DNA from: Xanthomonas hyacinthi
GTDB lineage: Bacteria > Pseudomonadota > Gammaproteobacteria > Xanthomonadales > Xanthomonadaceae
Length of the DNA stretch: 64,000 nt
Direction: 5' to 3'
Assembly: GCF_009769165.1 (NCBI RefSeq)
Contig: NZ_CP043476.1
Span: forward strand, 3,603,001 to 3,667,000
Positions 53,393 to 62,235 of this stretch are shown here, piece after piece. The position numbers were made by a program, and so were the translations under genes. Under the pieces are notes generated by a model, which searched no databases, was not told the DNA's origin, and saw nothing but the letters and a program-made list of their open reading frames with translations. The number at the start of each line of letters is the position of its first letter. Within the stretch, counting starts at the first letter, position 1.

Positions 53393-54019
53393 ATGCGTCG
53401 TCGTGCCGGAGCGTTGCTTGCGGCGTGGCTCGCCACGCCGTTGGCGCATGCAGGGTGCTTCGAACAGGCCGCGGACTACCAGCGGGTCAATGCACGCGTG
53501 CTCAAGGCCATCGCTTGGCAGGAGTCGCGCGGCAAGCCGCAGGCGATGCACCGCAATGCCAACGGCAGCGTGGACTACGGGCAGATGCAGATCAACTCGA
53601 TCCATCTGCCGCGTCTGTCGCACTATGGGGTCTCGGTGCGTGAGTTGATGGATCCCTGCGCCAGCACCTACGTGGCGGCTTGGCATCTGCGGCAGATGAT
53701 GAACAAGTACGGCAACAGCTGGGCGGCGGTGGGCGCCTATCATTCCGAGACGCCTGCCGAGCGCGACCGCTATGCGCAATCCGTGCGCCAGATCCTGCAG
53801 TCGGACCAGCGCTTCGCGCGCTTCGAGCAGGCCGGGGCGCTGCCGCAAGGGCCGGACTTGCGCGTCGCGCGCGCGCGCGCGGATGGCCGGGCTGGTGCCG
53901 CGGCGTCGCGCCAGCCGGCGGCAGCGAGCGATCCGGTGCAGATCGCCGAGCGCATGCTGCGGCGGGATCCACCACCGGAAGACGATCGCTGCCCGTTTTC
54001 CGATCTGGCCGCGTGCTGA
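53393..54019 (+). CDS. hpa2: Hpa2, T3S-associated lytic transglycosylase
   Basis: A 208-residue soluble lytic murein transglycosylase (SLT/lysozyme-like fold) that locally opens peptidoglycan for the secretion channel. The signal peptide spans about 1-20. The catalytic glutamate is Glu44 in AIAWQESRGKPQA, followed by NGSVDYGQMQINSIH and WAAVGAYHSETP. The C-terminal 60 residues are a variable tail. It is cotranscribed with the upstream unknown gene, from which it is 4 bp away. Confidence 0.92.
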   Translation: MRRRAGALLAAWLATPLAHAGCFEQAADYQRVNARVLKAIAWQESRGKPQAMHRNANGSVDYGQMQINSIHLPRLSHYGVSVRELMDPCASTYVAAWHLRQMMNKYGNSWAAVGAYHSETPAERDRYAQSVRQILQSDQRFARFEQAGALPQGPDLRVARARADGRAGAAASRQPAAASDPVQIAERMLRRDPPPEDDRCPFSDLAAC

Positions 54020-54100
54020 ATGCCGTTGCCGCAGGCAGTGCGATTGCCTGCGGCCTCGGCCTCGGCTTGGCGTGCGGGTCGGGCGACCACGCGTCGCGAC

Positions 54101-54911
54101 TCAATGCCAGTCGCGCGCCACCACGGCGCCGCTGCCGCCGACCAGGAAATCCAGGTCCGCGCCCAGGTGCGCCTGTTGCACGTGCTCCACGTACTCCACG
54201 TACAGCCTGCTCCAGCCGCGCGCCGGGGTTGGGGCAATGTCCAGCGCCTCGTCGTCGATGCGCGTCTTCATGTCCTCGATGCTTTCGAACACCACCGCGC
54301 GGCCGCGGTGCCGCAGCAGGTGCGGCACCGCGGCCGAGGGCTTGATCACCGCGCCGTCCGGGGCCAGGTTGCCGCGCAGCACGGCGCTGCCGGCCTGCTC
54401 GCGGAACGGCGTGTCCAGCGCGTGGATCACCGCGCGGTTCCAGCACGGTGCCTGCGCCACGTTCTCGCCGAGGCTGCGGCCGTTGACGGTGAGCGCGCCC
54501 AGGTCCAGCGCGGCGCCGAGTTCGCGCATCACCGCCGGCAGCCCGCCAGCGTAGTAGAAATCTTCCATCAGGTACTGGCCGGACGGCTTCAGGGTCCATG
54601 CTGGCCAGATTGCGGAACAGCATCGCGGTGGGCAGCATCTGCGTCTCGCCCAGCGACATCACCGGGAATTCCAGCGGGAAGCCGCCGGCCTCGTAGACGC
54701 CGCGCTTGACGTGCTCGGCCAGCTCGCGCAGGTGGCCGTTGCACGGGGTCAGCTCCGACCAGGTGTTGCAGATGCCGATCACCGGGCGCCCGTCGAACAT
54801 GTCGTGCGGGTGGCCCGCGCTCTTGAGCCAGCTGCGGTAGTAGAAACCCTGCTTGCCTTCGCGACCGAACCACGCCTGGCTGCGGCGGACCGGTTTGGTG
54901 GGTGAGCCCAT
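54101..54911 (-). pseudogene. IlvD/Edd-family sugar-acid dehydratase with two large deletions
   Basis: The N-terminus is normal (SQAWFGREGKQGFYYRSWLKSAG, GICNTWSELTPCNGHLRELAEHV, to LFRNLASMD). There the sequence jumps, with a frame change, to LKPSGQYLMEDFYYAGGLPAVMREL, which belongs about 200 residues later. It then runs to ESIEDMKTRIDDEALDI and jumps again to the extreme C-terminus RGWSRLYVEYVEHVQQA, then DLDFLVGGSGAVV. The metal- and substrate-binding middle is missing. The closest family would be L-arabonate/galactonate-type dehydratase. Confidence 0.88.
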
Positions 54912-55002
54912 GCTGGCGGAATCCTCGCGTCATGATCGGCCCGGATCGGTGCCTGTGCGGCGTCGCCCGAGTGCTTTACGTTGGCGATGCCAGCGGGCAT
55001 AT

Positions 55003-55056
55003 TGATACATGAAAAATAATAAATATCTGGCTATGGATATTTGTTTTCATATATCA
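55003..55056. promoter_or_regulatory. Nested inverted repeat upstream of the SDR gene
   Basis: TGATACATGAAAA (55003-55015) and TTTTCATATATCA (55044-55056) match at 12 of 13 positions, enclosing AAATATC (55021-55027) / GATATTT (55036-55042). It is a strong operator candidate in an AT-rich promoter. GATATTTGTT with CATATA recurs near 58.72 kb. Confidence 0.7.
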
Positions 55057-55084
55057 AAATCTCATCCACCTAGAGCGAAACGGC

Positions 55085-55882
55085 ATGGACAACACGGCAA
55101 GCGCGACGCCCCACAGCACCGGTAACGCAACCTACGGCAGCCTGCACGGGCGCCGCGTCTTCATCACCGGCGGCGGTTCGGGCATCGGCGCGGCCCTGGT
55201 CGAGGCCTTCGCCGGGCAGGGCGCGCAGGTCGCCTTCGTCGACGTGGCCGCTGCGGCCAGCGCGGCCTTGGCCGAGCGGCTGGCCGCCGCCGGCCTGGCC
55301 AAGCCGTGGTGGCGCCGCTGCGACGTCACCGACGTGGCCGCGCTGCAGGCGGCGCTGGGCGAGGCCGCCGCCGAGCTGGGCGATTTCCATGTGCTGCTCA
55401 ACAACGTCGGCAGCGACGACCGGCATGCGCTGGACGCGGTGACCCCGGAGTACTGGGAGCGTTGCGTGGCGATCAACCAGCGCGCCGCGTTCTTCGCGAT
55501 CCAGGCGGTGGTGCCGGGCATGCAGCGGCTCGGTGGCGGTTCGATCGTCAATCTCGGCTCCACCGGCTGGCAGAGCAAGACCGGCGGCTATCCGGTCTAC
55601 GCCACCGCCAAGTCGTCGGTGAACGGGCTGACCCGTGGCCTGGCGCGCGAACTGGGCGCGGCACGGATCCGCATCAACGTGCTGACCCCGGGCTGGGTGA
55701 TGACCGAACGCCAGGTCGCGCTGTGGCTGGATGAGGCCGGCGAGCGCGAACTGGCGCGCAACCAGTGCCTGCCGGACAAGGTGATGCCCGAGGACATCGC
55801 GCGCATGGCGCTGTTCCTGGCCTCGGACCAGTCGCGCGCGATCACCGCGCAGGAATTCGTGGTGGATGCGGGCTGGACCTGA
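55085..55882 (+). CDS. SDR-family sugar dehydrogenase (galactose/arabinose dehydrogenase type)
   Basis: A 265-residue NAD(P)-dependent short-chain dehydrogenase. The cofactor motif is GGGSGIGAALVEAFAGQG, the NNVG motif (LLNNVGSDD) follows near 110, and the catalytic Ser-Tyr-Lys are in NLGSTGWQSKTGGYPVYATAKS. It resembles enzymes that oxidise L-arabinose or D-galactose to lactones, which fits the neighbouring (now broken) sugar-acid dehydratase and the LysR gene. The substrate is an inference. Confidence 0.85.
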   Translation: MDNTASATPHSTGNATYGSLHGRRVFITGGGSGIGAALVEAFAGQGAQVAFVDVAAAASAALAERLAAAGLAKPWWRRCDVTDVAALQAALGEAAAELGDFHVLLNNVGSDDRHALDAVTPEYWERCVAINQRAAFFAIQAVVPGMQRLGGGSIVNLGSTGWQSKTGGYPVYATAKSSVNGLTRGLARELGAARIRINVLTPGWVMTERQVALWLDEAGERELARNQCLPDKVMPEDIARMALFLASDQSRAITAQEFVVDAGWT

Positions 55883-55974
55883 GGGCGGGTGGCCGATCCC
55901 GGCTGCCCTGCCTTGATTCGGAGGATCGCGTCGGCGCGGACGGTGTCCGCGCCGAACGCGTCCGGCCTGCCCGC

Positions 55975-57384
55975 TCAGCGCTGAATGGAGCAGGTCATGG
56001 CGGCACCTGCCTCGGCACCGGCGAAGGAGGCGTTCGAGCAAGCGACGGACTGGCCGACGCCCACGTTGCGGTAATACCAGGACCCATTGGCACCGTACGC
56101 GACCAGACCCGTGCCCTGGGAGACGTTGCAGACGCCGCCTTGCGTGGCGCATGCGGCGAAACCCTCAGGCGCCTCGTCCACGCCCCTGGGCGTTATCTTC
56201 CGGGTGTCGTCGCGGGTGAACAGCAAGGTGCCGAAACCGTTGTTGTCGGCATACGGTGTACGTCCTTCGGGACGCATTTTTACCGCTACCTGCTGCGTGA
56301 ACGGGGCCGACAGCGCGCCACGGTGGACGTAATGGTTCAAGACCATTTCGTAGATGGGACGGAATTCGCCTCGACCGATGCTGGATATCGTGTCGTGGGG
56401 ATACTTGCCGGTCGTATCCACCATGGGCACGAAATGTACCTCGTTGCCAAGGTTGTAATTGGCCACGTACTCGAAGCCAGCCAGCAGTCTGTTCCCATAG
56501 GCAGCGTAGAGATCGAACCCCTGTGCCCATGCCACCTCGGCCATTTCCGCAAGGTTGCCTATGCCAAGCTGGGTGTGCGCCTGATCGCGTCCGCTTTCCT
56601 GGGTTTCGCCTTCCGCATTGATGACGTAGTGGAGCAGCGCTCCGTTGGAAGGCCCGTTGTAGTAGTAATCGAGCGCGCGATTGAACATCTGCCAGTCGTT
56701 CGTGTACGCGCCGATGGCCATCATGGTCTTCATGCAACTGCTGTCCCAATTGCCGTTCGCCCTGGGGGCAAAGCCCTTGATGACCGGATAGAACACGTCG
56801 ACGAACATGCGTTCCGATGCTTTAACGTCATCTTGCGACCAGCCCGCGTCGCCATAGCGGATCAACTCCGCAGCAGCCACGAACTTGAAGCCGACCAGTC
56901 CTGCCGCCAGCTGCGCGTCCTGGCCTTCGATCGATGTCAATGTGCCCGACCAGGCGTTCAGGATCCCCTTGGCGTTGGCGGCATAGCGTGGATCGCCGCT
57001 CAGTGTCCACATGAGTGCCTGCTGGTATGCGGCGTTGCCGTCGTTGGTGAATTGATTGATGCACAGCGTCTTGGACGGCACGTCGCGCACGACCTTGGGG
57101 CAATGCCCGCCCTGAATCTGGTAGAGCGGCGAGGAGAGGTTGTCGCTCTTCAATTTTGCGTAGCCGCTTGCCCATGGCTCCTGCGACAGGTGCGCTTTGA
57201 TGCGAGCGATGTCGCTGGCGGTATGCATGATGCCGGGATGCGCGAACGTGGCCGCTACGTCCGCACACGCCTCTCCACTGCCGCAGAGCAACAGTGCTGC
57301 CGTCAACGGCGCCAGGCAGCGAGAAGCCGATCTGGCGGTCGGGGAAAGGCCATCGAAAAAGCTGAGTGAACGGTCGCGAGCCAT
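55975..57384 (-). CDS. Alginate-lyase-family (PL5-like) secreted protein
   Basis: A 469-residue protein with a signal peptide (hydrophobic about 20-40, processing near ACA-DV). The (alpha/alpha)-barrel-type domain has family strings PWASGYAKLKSD, ANGNWDSSCMKTMMAIGAYTND, and QESGRDQAHTQLGIGNLAEM, the last being the most conserved block of the alginate lyase family. The C-terminal 90 residues have four cysteines. It probably cleaves a uronate-containing polysaccharide in the periplasm or medium. Actual substrate is unknown. It is single and faces the SDR gene tail to tail. Confidence 0.85.
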   Translation of the reverse strand: MARDRSLSFFDGLSPTARSASRCLAPLTAALLLCGSGEACADVAATFAHPGIMHTASDIARIKAHLSQEPWASGYAKLKSDNLSSPLYQIQGGHCPKVVRDVPSKTLCINQFTNDGNAAYQQALMWTLSGDPRYAANAKGILNAWSGTLTSIEGQDAQLAAGLVGFKFVAAAELIRYGDAGWSQDDVKASERMFVDVFYPVIKGFAPRANGNWDSSCMKTMMAIGAYTNDWQMFNRALDYYYNGPSNGALLHYVINAEGETQESGRDQAHTQLGIGNLAEMAEVAWAQGFDLYAAYGNRLLAGFEYVANYNLGNEVHFVPMVDTTGKYPHDTISSIGRGEFRPIYEMVLNHYVHRGALSAPFTQQVAVKMRPEGRTPYADNNGFGTLLFTRDDTRKITPRGVDEAPEGFAACATQGGVCNVSQGTGLVAYGANGSWYYRNVGVGQSVACSNASFAGAEAGAAMTCSIQR

Positions 57385-57483
57385 GCTGTGTCCTATGTCA
57401 ATCGTTGTGAAATTGCGAGGATCGTTCGTTGTTGCGCCATCGTGGCCATCGGGAAAACCCGGGCAAGCAGGGCATGCCGACGC

Positions 57484-57502
57484 GTTTGCATGCGATGCAT
57501 GC
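57484..57502. repeat. Palindrome TTGCATG-N5-CATGCAA upstream of the alginate-lyase-family gene
   Basis: A 7-bp perfect inverted repeat with a 5-bp spacer, about 100 bp before the start of the minus-strand gene. It may be an operator. Apart from this and the REP-like copy at its end, 57385-57685 shows nothing else. Confidence 0.5.
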
Positions 57503-57624
57503 AAGGACGCGGAAGATGGCAGGAAGCGGCATCGCTTGCAACACTCTGTTGCTGATTTTGCAACACGCTGCCATTGTTCATGCAGCGGTAATCTGAACCG
57601 GGCAGTCAGCAGCCGCTGGCAGGC

Positions 57625-57670
57625 GCAGGAGCGGCCGGGCCCCGGCCCGGACCAGCGGCCGCGACGCTTC
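57625..57670. repeat. REP-like repeat copy 2
   Basis: Contains GCAGGAGCGGCC, a ggccc/gggcc core, and AGCGGCCGCGAC, related to the copies near 14.65 and 60.6 kb. Confidence 0.55.
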
Positions 57671-57685
57671 TAGGTATTGCCCCAT

Positions 57686-58669
57686 TCACGCATCTGCCGG
57701 CGGTGCCCCGTCCGCGGCCGGCTCGCCGTCGCCGTACACCGGCCCGGCGGCGTCCTGCAGCGCCTGCAGCATGATCCGCGCGCCCGGCGACAGCAGCCAG
57801 TCGGTGCGGGTGATGATGCCGAACGCGTCCATCCGGCACGACAGCTCCACCGGCACGATCGCCACGCTGCCGTGGTCGGCGAAATGCCGGGCCACGTCCA
57901 TCGGTACCACCGCCAGATAGTCGCCGTGGCGCAGCAGCTGCGGCAGCAGCAGCAGCGCGGAGCTCTCGACCACCCGCTTGGGCGGCTCCAGCCCGGCGTT
58001 CTGGAACATCAGTTCGAAGCGGTGGCGCAGCACGCTGCCGTCCGGCGGCACGATCCAGCCGGCCGCGGCCAGTGCGGGCAGCGCCGGTTGCGGCATGGTG
58101 AGGATCGGGTGGCCGGGGCGGGCGATCGCGCGCACCTCTTCCTCGGCCAGCGCCTGGTAGTGCAGGTTGCGCTTGTCGTGGTGCGCGAACAGCCGCGCCA
58201 CCACGATGTCCAGCCTGTTCTGCGCCAGCTGCTCCAGCAGCACGTCGCTGCCGTCCACGCGCAGCGCCACGCGCAGCAAGGGATGCTGTTCGGTGACCTG
58301 GGCCAGCGCGGCCGGCAGCAGGGTCATCGCCGGCCCGGCGATGGCGCCGACACTGACGCTGCCGAAATAGCCGGCCTTCAGCGCTTCGATCTCGGCGCCG
58401 GCTTCGCCCAGGCTGGACAGGGCGATGCGCGCGTGGCGGATCATCGCCTCGCCGTACCAGGTGGAGCGCATGCCGCGCGGCAGGCGCTCGAACAGCGGCA
58501 CCGCCAGCATGTCCTCCAGGTCCTTGAGCAACTTCGACGCAGCCGGCTGCGACATGTTCAAGGTCGCGGCGGCGCGGTGGATGTTGCCTTCCTCCTCGAT
58601 CGCCAGCAGCAGCATCAATTGCCGGGTCTTCAGGCGGGCGCGGACGAACCAGGGCGTGGCGGCAGGCAT
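57686..58669 (-). CDS. LysR-family regulator (GbpR-like)
   Basis: A 327-residue LysR-type regulator. The N-terminal HTH (about 12-70) reads LKTRQLMLLLAIEEEGNIHRAAATLNMSQPAASKLLKDLEDML. The C-terminal effector-binding domain starts near 95 (GSVSVGAIAGPAMTLLPAAL). GNIHRAAATLNMSQPAASK is typical of the GbpR/galactose-responsive subgroup. The ATG at 58669 is preferred to an upstream TTG. It is divergent from a gene relic and probably controls the sugar-oxidation genes nearby. Confidence 0.88.
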   Translation of the reverse strand: MPAATPWFVRARLKTRQLMLLLAIEEEGNIHRAAATLNMSQPAASKLLKDLEDMLAVPLFERLPRGMRSTWYGEAMIRHARIALSSLGEAGAEIEALKAGYFGSVSVGAIAGPAMTLLPAALAQVTEQHPLLRVALRVDGSDVLLEQLAQNRLDIVVARLFAHHDKRNLHYQALAEEEVRAIARPGHPILTMPQPALPALAAAGWIVPPDGSVLRHRFELMFQNAGLEPPKRVVESSALLLLPQLLRHGDYLAVVPMDVARHFADHGSVAIVPVELSCRMDAFGIITRTDWLLSPGARIMLQALQDAAGPVYGDGEPAADGAPPADA

Positions 58670-58713
58670 GGCGGCCAATACATATGAATGTTCGTATACA
58701 TTAAGCCAAAAAT

Positions 58714-58730
58714 GATATTTGTTGCATATA
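58714..58730 (+). promoter_or_regulatory. Operator-like motif shared with the SDR promoter
   Basis: GATATTTGTT-GCATATA here matches GATATTTGTT-TTCATATA at 55036-55053. Both lie just upstream of rightward genes or relics. It is the likely LysR target. Confidence 0.55.
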
Positions 58731-58749
58731 GGTCATCCGGCCAGAATAG

Positions 58750-58987
58750 AAGCGCATCCGCGGCACCGGCCTGGACGACGCCGCCACGCATCGGCTCGGC
58801 GACAGCGTGCTCGACTGCGCCGAGCTGCTGGGCAACGGCCGCGCGGCTGGCAGCGCACCTGGCCCGACCTGATGGCGATGGCGACGGCCTGCTGGGTCTG
58901 GCCAGCCGCCGCATCGCCGTGGCGCCGACGCAGACCGTGGAAGTGGCATTGCCGGCGCGCGGCGGCTGCGTGCTGCAGTTCGACTGA
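58750..58987 (+). pseudogene. Unidentified gene relic beside the LysR gene
   Basis: One frame reads RIRGTGLDDAATHRLGDSVL, then a stop; another frame then reads GDGDGLLGLASRRIAVAPTQ and ends VEVALPARGGCVLQFD. The end looks like a C-terminal beta-sandwich of a glycoside hydrolase, but family identification is not secure. It stands where the first gene of a LysR-controlled operon should be, so it is probably the tail of a deleted sugar gene. Confidence 0.45.
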
Positions 58988-59069
58988 GCGCGCTCGCCGC
59001 TGCTGCGTGCCGGCGCCGCAGGCCGGTATGCGCCAGCATAGAATTGGCGCTCGCGACAGGAGCGCTGCC

Positions 59070-59690
59070 ATGCTGAAGATCTGGGGCCGACACAATTCGA
59101 GCAACGTGCGCAAGGTGCTGTGGTGCGCCGAGGAAATCGGCGTGGCGTACGCGTCCATCGAGGTCGGCGGCGCGTTCGGCAAGACCGCCGATCCCGCCTA
59201 CCGCGCGTTGAATCCCAACGGCCTGGTGCCGGCGATCGAAGACCAGGGCCTGGCGCTGTGGGAGTCCAACGCCATCGTGCGCTACCTGGCTGCGCGCTAC
59301 GCGCCGGGCACGCTGTATCCTGAAGATCCGGCCGAGCGCGCGCGCGGTGACAAATGGATGGACTGGACCACCTCGAGCTTCGCCGGCGCGTTCCGCGACC
59401 TGTTCTGGGGCACGCTGCGCGCCGCGCCCGAGGCGCGCGACGAAACCGGCATCGCCGCGGCGCTGGCGCGTTCGGGCGAGTTGCTGGGCATGGCCGATGC
59501 GGCGCTGGCGCAGCAGCCGTGGCTGTCGGGCGCGCAGTTCGCGATGGGCGACATCCCGCTCGGCAGCTTCGCCTACGCCTGGTTCGAGATGCCGATCGAG
59601 CGGCCGGCGCTGCCGCATCTGCAGGAGTGGTACCGGCGCCTGCAACGGCGTCCGGCCTACCGCAAGGGCGTGATGACGGCGCTGACCTGA
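59070..59690 (+). CDS. Glutathione S-transferase family protein
   Basis: A 206-residue cytosolic GST. The thioredoxin-fold domain (1-80) contains GRHNSSNVRKVLWCAEEIG with Ser in the catalytic position, and NPNGLVPAIEDQGLALWESNAIVRYLA with the cis-Pro and glutathione-binding ES. The helical C-terminal domain contains AMGDIPLGSFAYAWF. Substrate is unknown. Confidence 0.92.
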   Translation: MLKIWGRHNSSNVRKVLWCAEEIGVAYASIEVGGAFGKTADPAYRALNPNGLVPAIEDQGLALWESNAIVRYLAARYAPGTLYPEDPAERARGDKWMDWTTSSFAGAFRDLFWGTLRAAPEARDETGIAAALARSGELLGMADAALAQQPWLSGAQFAMGDIPLGSFAYAWFEMPIERPALPHLQEWYRRLQRRPAYRKGVMTALT

Positions 59691-59797
59691 GCAAGGCATG
59701 GCCTCCGGACGACGCTGCCGGACGCGTTGTGCGTCTGCCGCCTTTGCGTTCGAGCGCTCGCCCCTGTCCGCCCGGCACCTGACGAAAAGAGCCGCAA

Positions 59798-60517
59798 GTG
59801 ATCGAGGCCCCGAGAATCGTGCTGTGCATTCCCGGCCCATGGCAGGACCGCAGCCAGTTCCTGGCCGCCATCGTCCGCGGCAGCGGCGGCTATCTGTTCG
59901 CCGGCCGGATTCTGCGGCACGTGCAAACCGGCGACGCGTTCGAGCTGCAATACGAGCCGCGCGATCCGCGCATGGCCGCGGCATTCGCTGCGGCCGGGCC
60001 GCACTGGCGCGGTTCCGCCGAGATGGCGCGCATCGACGCGCACGCGTCCGTCGCCTACCTGATCGGCGTGGGCGGCTCCAGGGTGCGCGCCGAGGCGATG
60101 ATGGCCGCGGCTGCGGCGTTGCTGGAGGCCGGCGGCCTGGGGGTGAAGGTCGAGAGCAGCGGTGTCGCGCACAGCGCGGCGGCCTGGCGCCAGCTGTGCG
60201 CCGAGCGATCCCAGTGCAGCGCGCATCGCGCCTACGTGTTGAACGTCACCGGCGCGCAGGTCCATTCCTGCGGCATGCATCATTTCGGTATGAAGGACGC
60301 GATCGTCGCTGTGCAGGCGGCATCCGATCCGGTTGCGCTGCTGCACAGCTTCACCTGGTATCTGTTCACCGAAGCGTCGGCGATGCGCGAAGGCCACACC
60401 TTCTCCGTCGCGCCGCAGGCGCCGCGCTACCGGCTCGACGCCGAACCCGGCACGCAGTTCCAGCCCGGCGACCTGTTCGCCAATCCCTACGGCTTGTGGC
60501 GGCTGACGCCGCTGTGA
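59798..60517 (+). CDS. DUF4261-like protein
   Basis: A 239-residue soluble protein with no signal peptide (PRIVLCIPGPWQDRSQFLAAI at the start; CGMHHFGMKDAIVAV and FTWYLFTEASAMREGHTFSV near the middle). The arrangement resembles DUF4261 proteins, which have no established function. The ATG or GTG at 59798 opens the frame. It follows the GST gene by about 100 bp on the same strand. Confidence 0.65.
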   Translation: MIEAPRIVLCIPGPWQDRSQFLAAIVRGSGGYLFAGRILRHVQTGDAFELQYEPRDPRMAAAFAAAGPHWRGSAEMARIDAHASVAYLIGVGGSRVRAEAMMAAAAALLEAGGLGVKVESSGVAHSAAAWRQLCAERSQCSAHRAYVLNVTGAQVHSCGMHHFGMKDAIVAVQAASDPVALLHSFTWYLFTEASAMREGHTFSVAPQAPRYRLDAEPGTQFQPGDLFANPYGLWRLTPL

Positions 60518-60584
60518 GCTGGCGATCCGGGATGCGCGGCGCGCAGCTGGCGCCGTTGTTTCATCGGTGCAGGCAACCGCACTT

Positions 60585-60629
60585 GCAGGAGCGGCTCCGG
60601 ATGGCCTCGGGCCATCGGCCGCGACAGGA
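60585..60629. repeat. REP-like repeat copy 3
   Basis: GCAGGAGCGGCT (60585-60596) and TCGGCCGCGACAGGA (60615-60629) enclose an inverted ggcctcgggcc. It is related to the copies near 14.65 and 57.63 kb. No gene lies in 60518-60721. Confidence 0.7.
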
Positions 60630-60721
60630 ATTCACCGGCAAGCCCTATCGCCACCCTTGCTCGCATCACGCGCCGCCTGCAACTACAGCGCTCGAACATG
60701 CTCAGCGCGGCGCGCAGGGCG

Positions 60722-61990
60722 CTACAGCCTGCCGCCGGCCACCGCCGGCGCCGCCTCGCGTGCGGCGGCGCGGCGCATCACCCAGTTGAACAGCGGCGTG
60801 GCCATCAGCGTGGACACGATCGCCATCAGCACCAGGATCGAGAACAGACCCTGTTCGATGACCCCGGCCTGCAGGCCGATGTTGATGATGATCAGCTCCA
60901 TCAGCCCGCGTGCGTTCATCAGCGCGCCGATCGCCATCGCGTCGCGGTTGTTCTCGCCGCTGATGCGCGCCGCGGCCCAGCAGGCGATGCCCTTGCCCAG
61001 GAACGAGGCCAGCAGGATCGCGCCGGCGGCGATCAGGATCTGCGGGTCCAGCAGCACGCTGAGCTGGGTCTTGAGCCCGGAGAAGGTGAAGAACATCGGC
61101 AGCAGGAACACCACCACGAACGGCTGCAGCTGCTCGCGCAGCTTCTCGGTCAGCGCGCCCTTGGGCAGGCAGGCGCCGAGCAGGAAGCCGCCGAACACCG
61201 CGTGGATGCCGATCGCGTCCATCGCCCAGGCGCTGAGGCAGAACAGCATCAGCACCACCGCCAGCACGCTGGTGCTGAGCGGCTGGTCGGGACGCACGTG
61301 GTCGGCCAGGCGCCGCAGCCAATGGCGGCCGACCAACATCATGAACAGCGCGTAGCCCACGCCGCCGCCGATCGCCAGGTAGGCGCTGTTCCAGCTGCCG
61401 CCGAAACTGGCCAGCACGATGGCCAGGATGCACCACGCCGCGGCGTCGTCCACCGCGCCGGCGGTGAGCGCCAGGGTGCCGAGCGAACTGCCGGTGAGGC
61501 CGCGCTCGTGGATGATCCGCGCCAGCATCGGGAAGGCGGTGATGGCGATGGCCGCGCCGAGGAACAGCGAGGCTTCCAGGGTCCTGGCCTTGGCCGAGAA
61601 CAGGCCCGGGGTGTGCAGCAACCACGGCAGCAGCAGGAACGCGAGCACGAACGGCACCGCGATGCCGGCCAGCGACACGCTCATCGCGCTGCGGTAGCGC
61701 GCACGGAAATGGTCGCCGCGGAAGTCGGTGCCGACCAGGAACATGTACAGGCCCACGCCGAGCTGCGCGACCACGTACAGCATGTCCAGGGTCTGCTTGG
61801 GGAACAGCGCCTGCTGCAGGTCCGGCAGGACCAGGCCGAACAGCGACGGCCCCAGCGCCACGCCGGCGATCATCTCGCCCACCACCTGCGGCTGGCCCAC
61901 GCGCTTGGCGAGCAGGCCGACCAGGCGGCATATCAACAGGATCGCCGCCGCCTGCAGAAAGAAATACACCGACATCTGCGGGGTGGTCAT
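60722..61990 (-). CDS. CPA2-family monovalent cation:proton antiporter
   Basis: A 422-residue KefB-like membrane protein with about 12-13 helices (FFLQAAAILLICRLVGLLAKRVGQPQVVGEMIAGVALGPS at the N-terminus). The ion-binding region has LTAGAVDDAAAWCILAIV, with the conserved double aspartate. It lacks the C-terminal TrkA-N domain of Kef channels, so it is a plain exchanger. It probably exchanges Na+ or K+ for H+ across the inner membrane. Confidence 0.9.
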   Translation of the reverse strand: MTTPQMSVYFFLQAAAILLICRLVGLLAKRVGQPQVVGEMIAGVALGPSLFGLVLPDLQQALFPKQTLDMLYVVAQLGVGLYMFLVGTDFRGDHFRARYRSAMSVSLAGIAVPFVLAFLLLPWLLHTPGLFSAKARTLEASLFLGAAIAITAFPMLARIIHERGLTGSSLGTLALTAGAVDDAAAWCILAIVLASFGGSWNSAYLAIGGGVGYALFMMLVGRHWLRRLADHVRPDQPLSTSVLAVVLMLFCLSAWAMDAIGIHAVFGGFLLGACLPKGALTEKLREQLQPFVVVFLLPMFFTFSGLKTQLSVLLDPQILIAAGAILLASFLGKGIACWAAARISGENNRDAMAIGALMNARGLMELIIINIGLQAGVIEQGLFSILVLMAIVSTLMATPLFNWVMRRAAAREAAPAVAGGRL

Positions 61991-62235
61991 TGGGCGCGCA
62001 TCCTTGATAGGTCGGCGGATGATAGGAGCGCGTGGCGGAGAACGCCATGCTTGCCCGCCGCCTGCGACGCGTGCCGGCCGGCGCGGCCATGCAGCGCCGG
62101 CCGGCGCGGCGAACCGCCGGCGGTACTTTCGGCACTGACCGCCGCGCGCCGGATGCAGTGCTATGCGGGGCGGCGCGCACGGCTGTCAGCGGCCACGGGG
62201 TGGGTCATCACTTGATTACAGCGGGAGAGAGGGCG

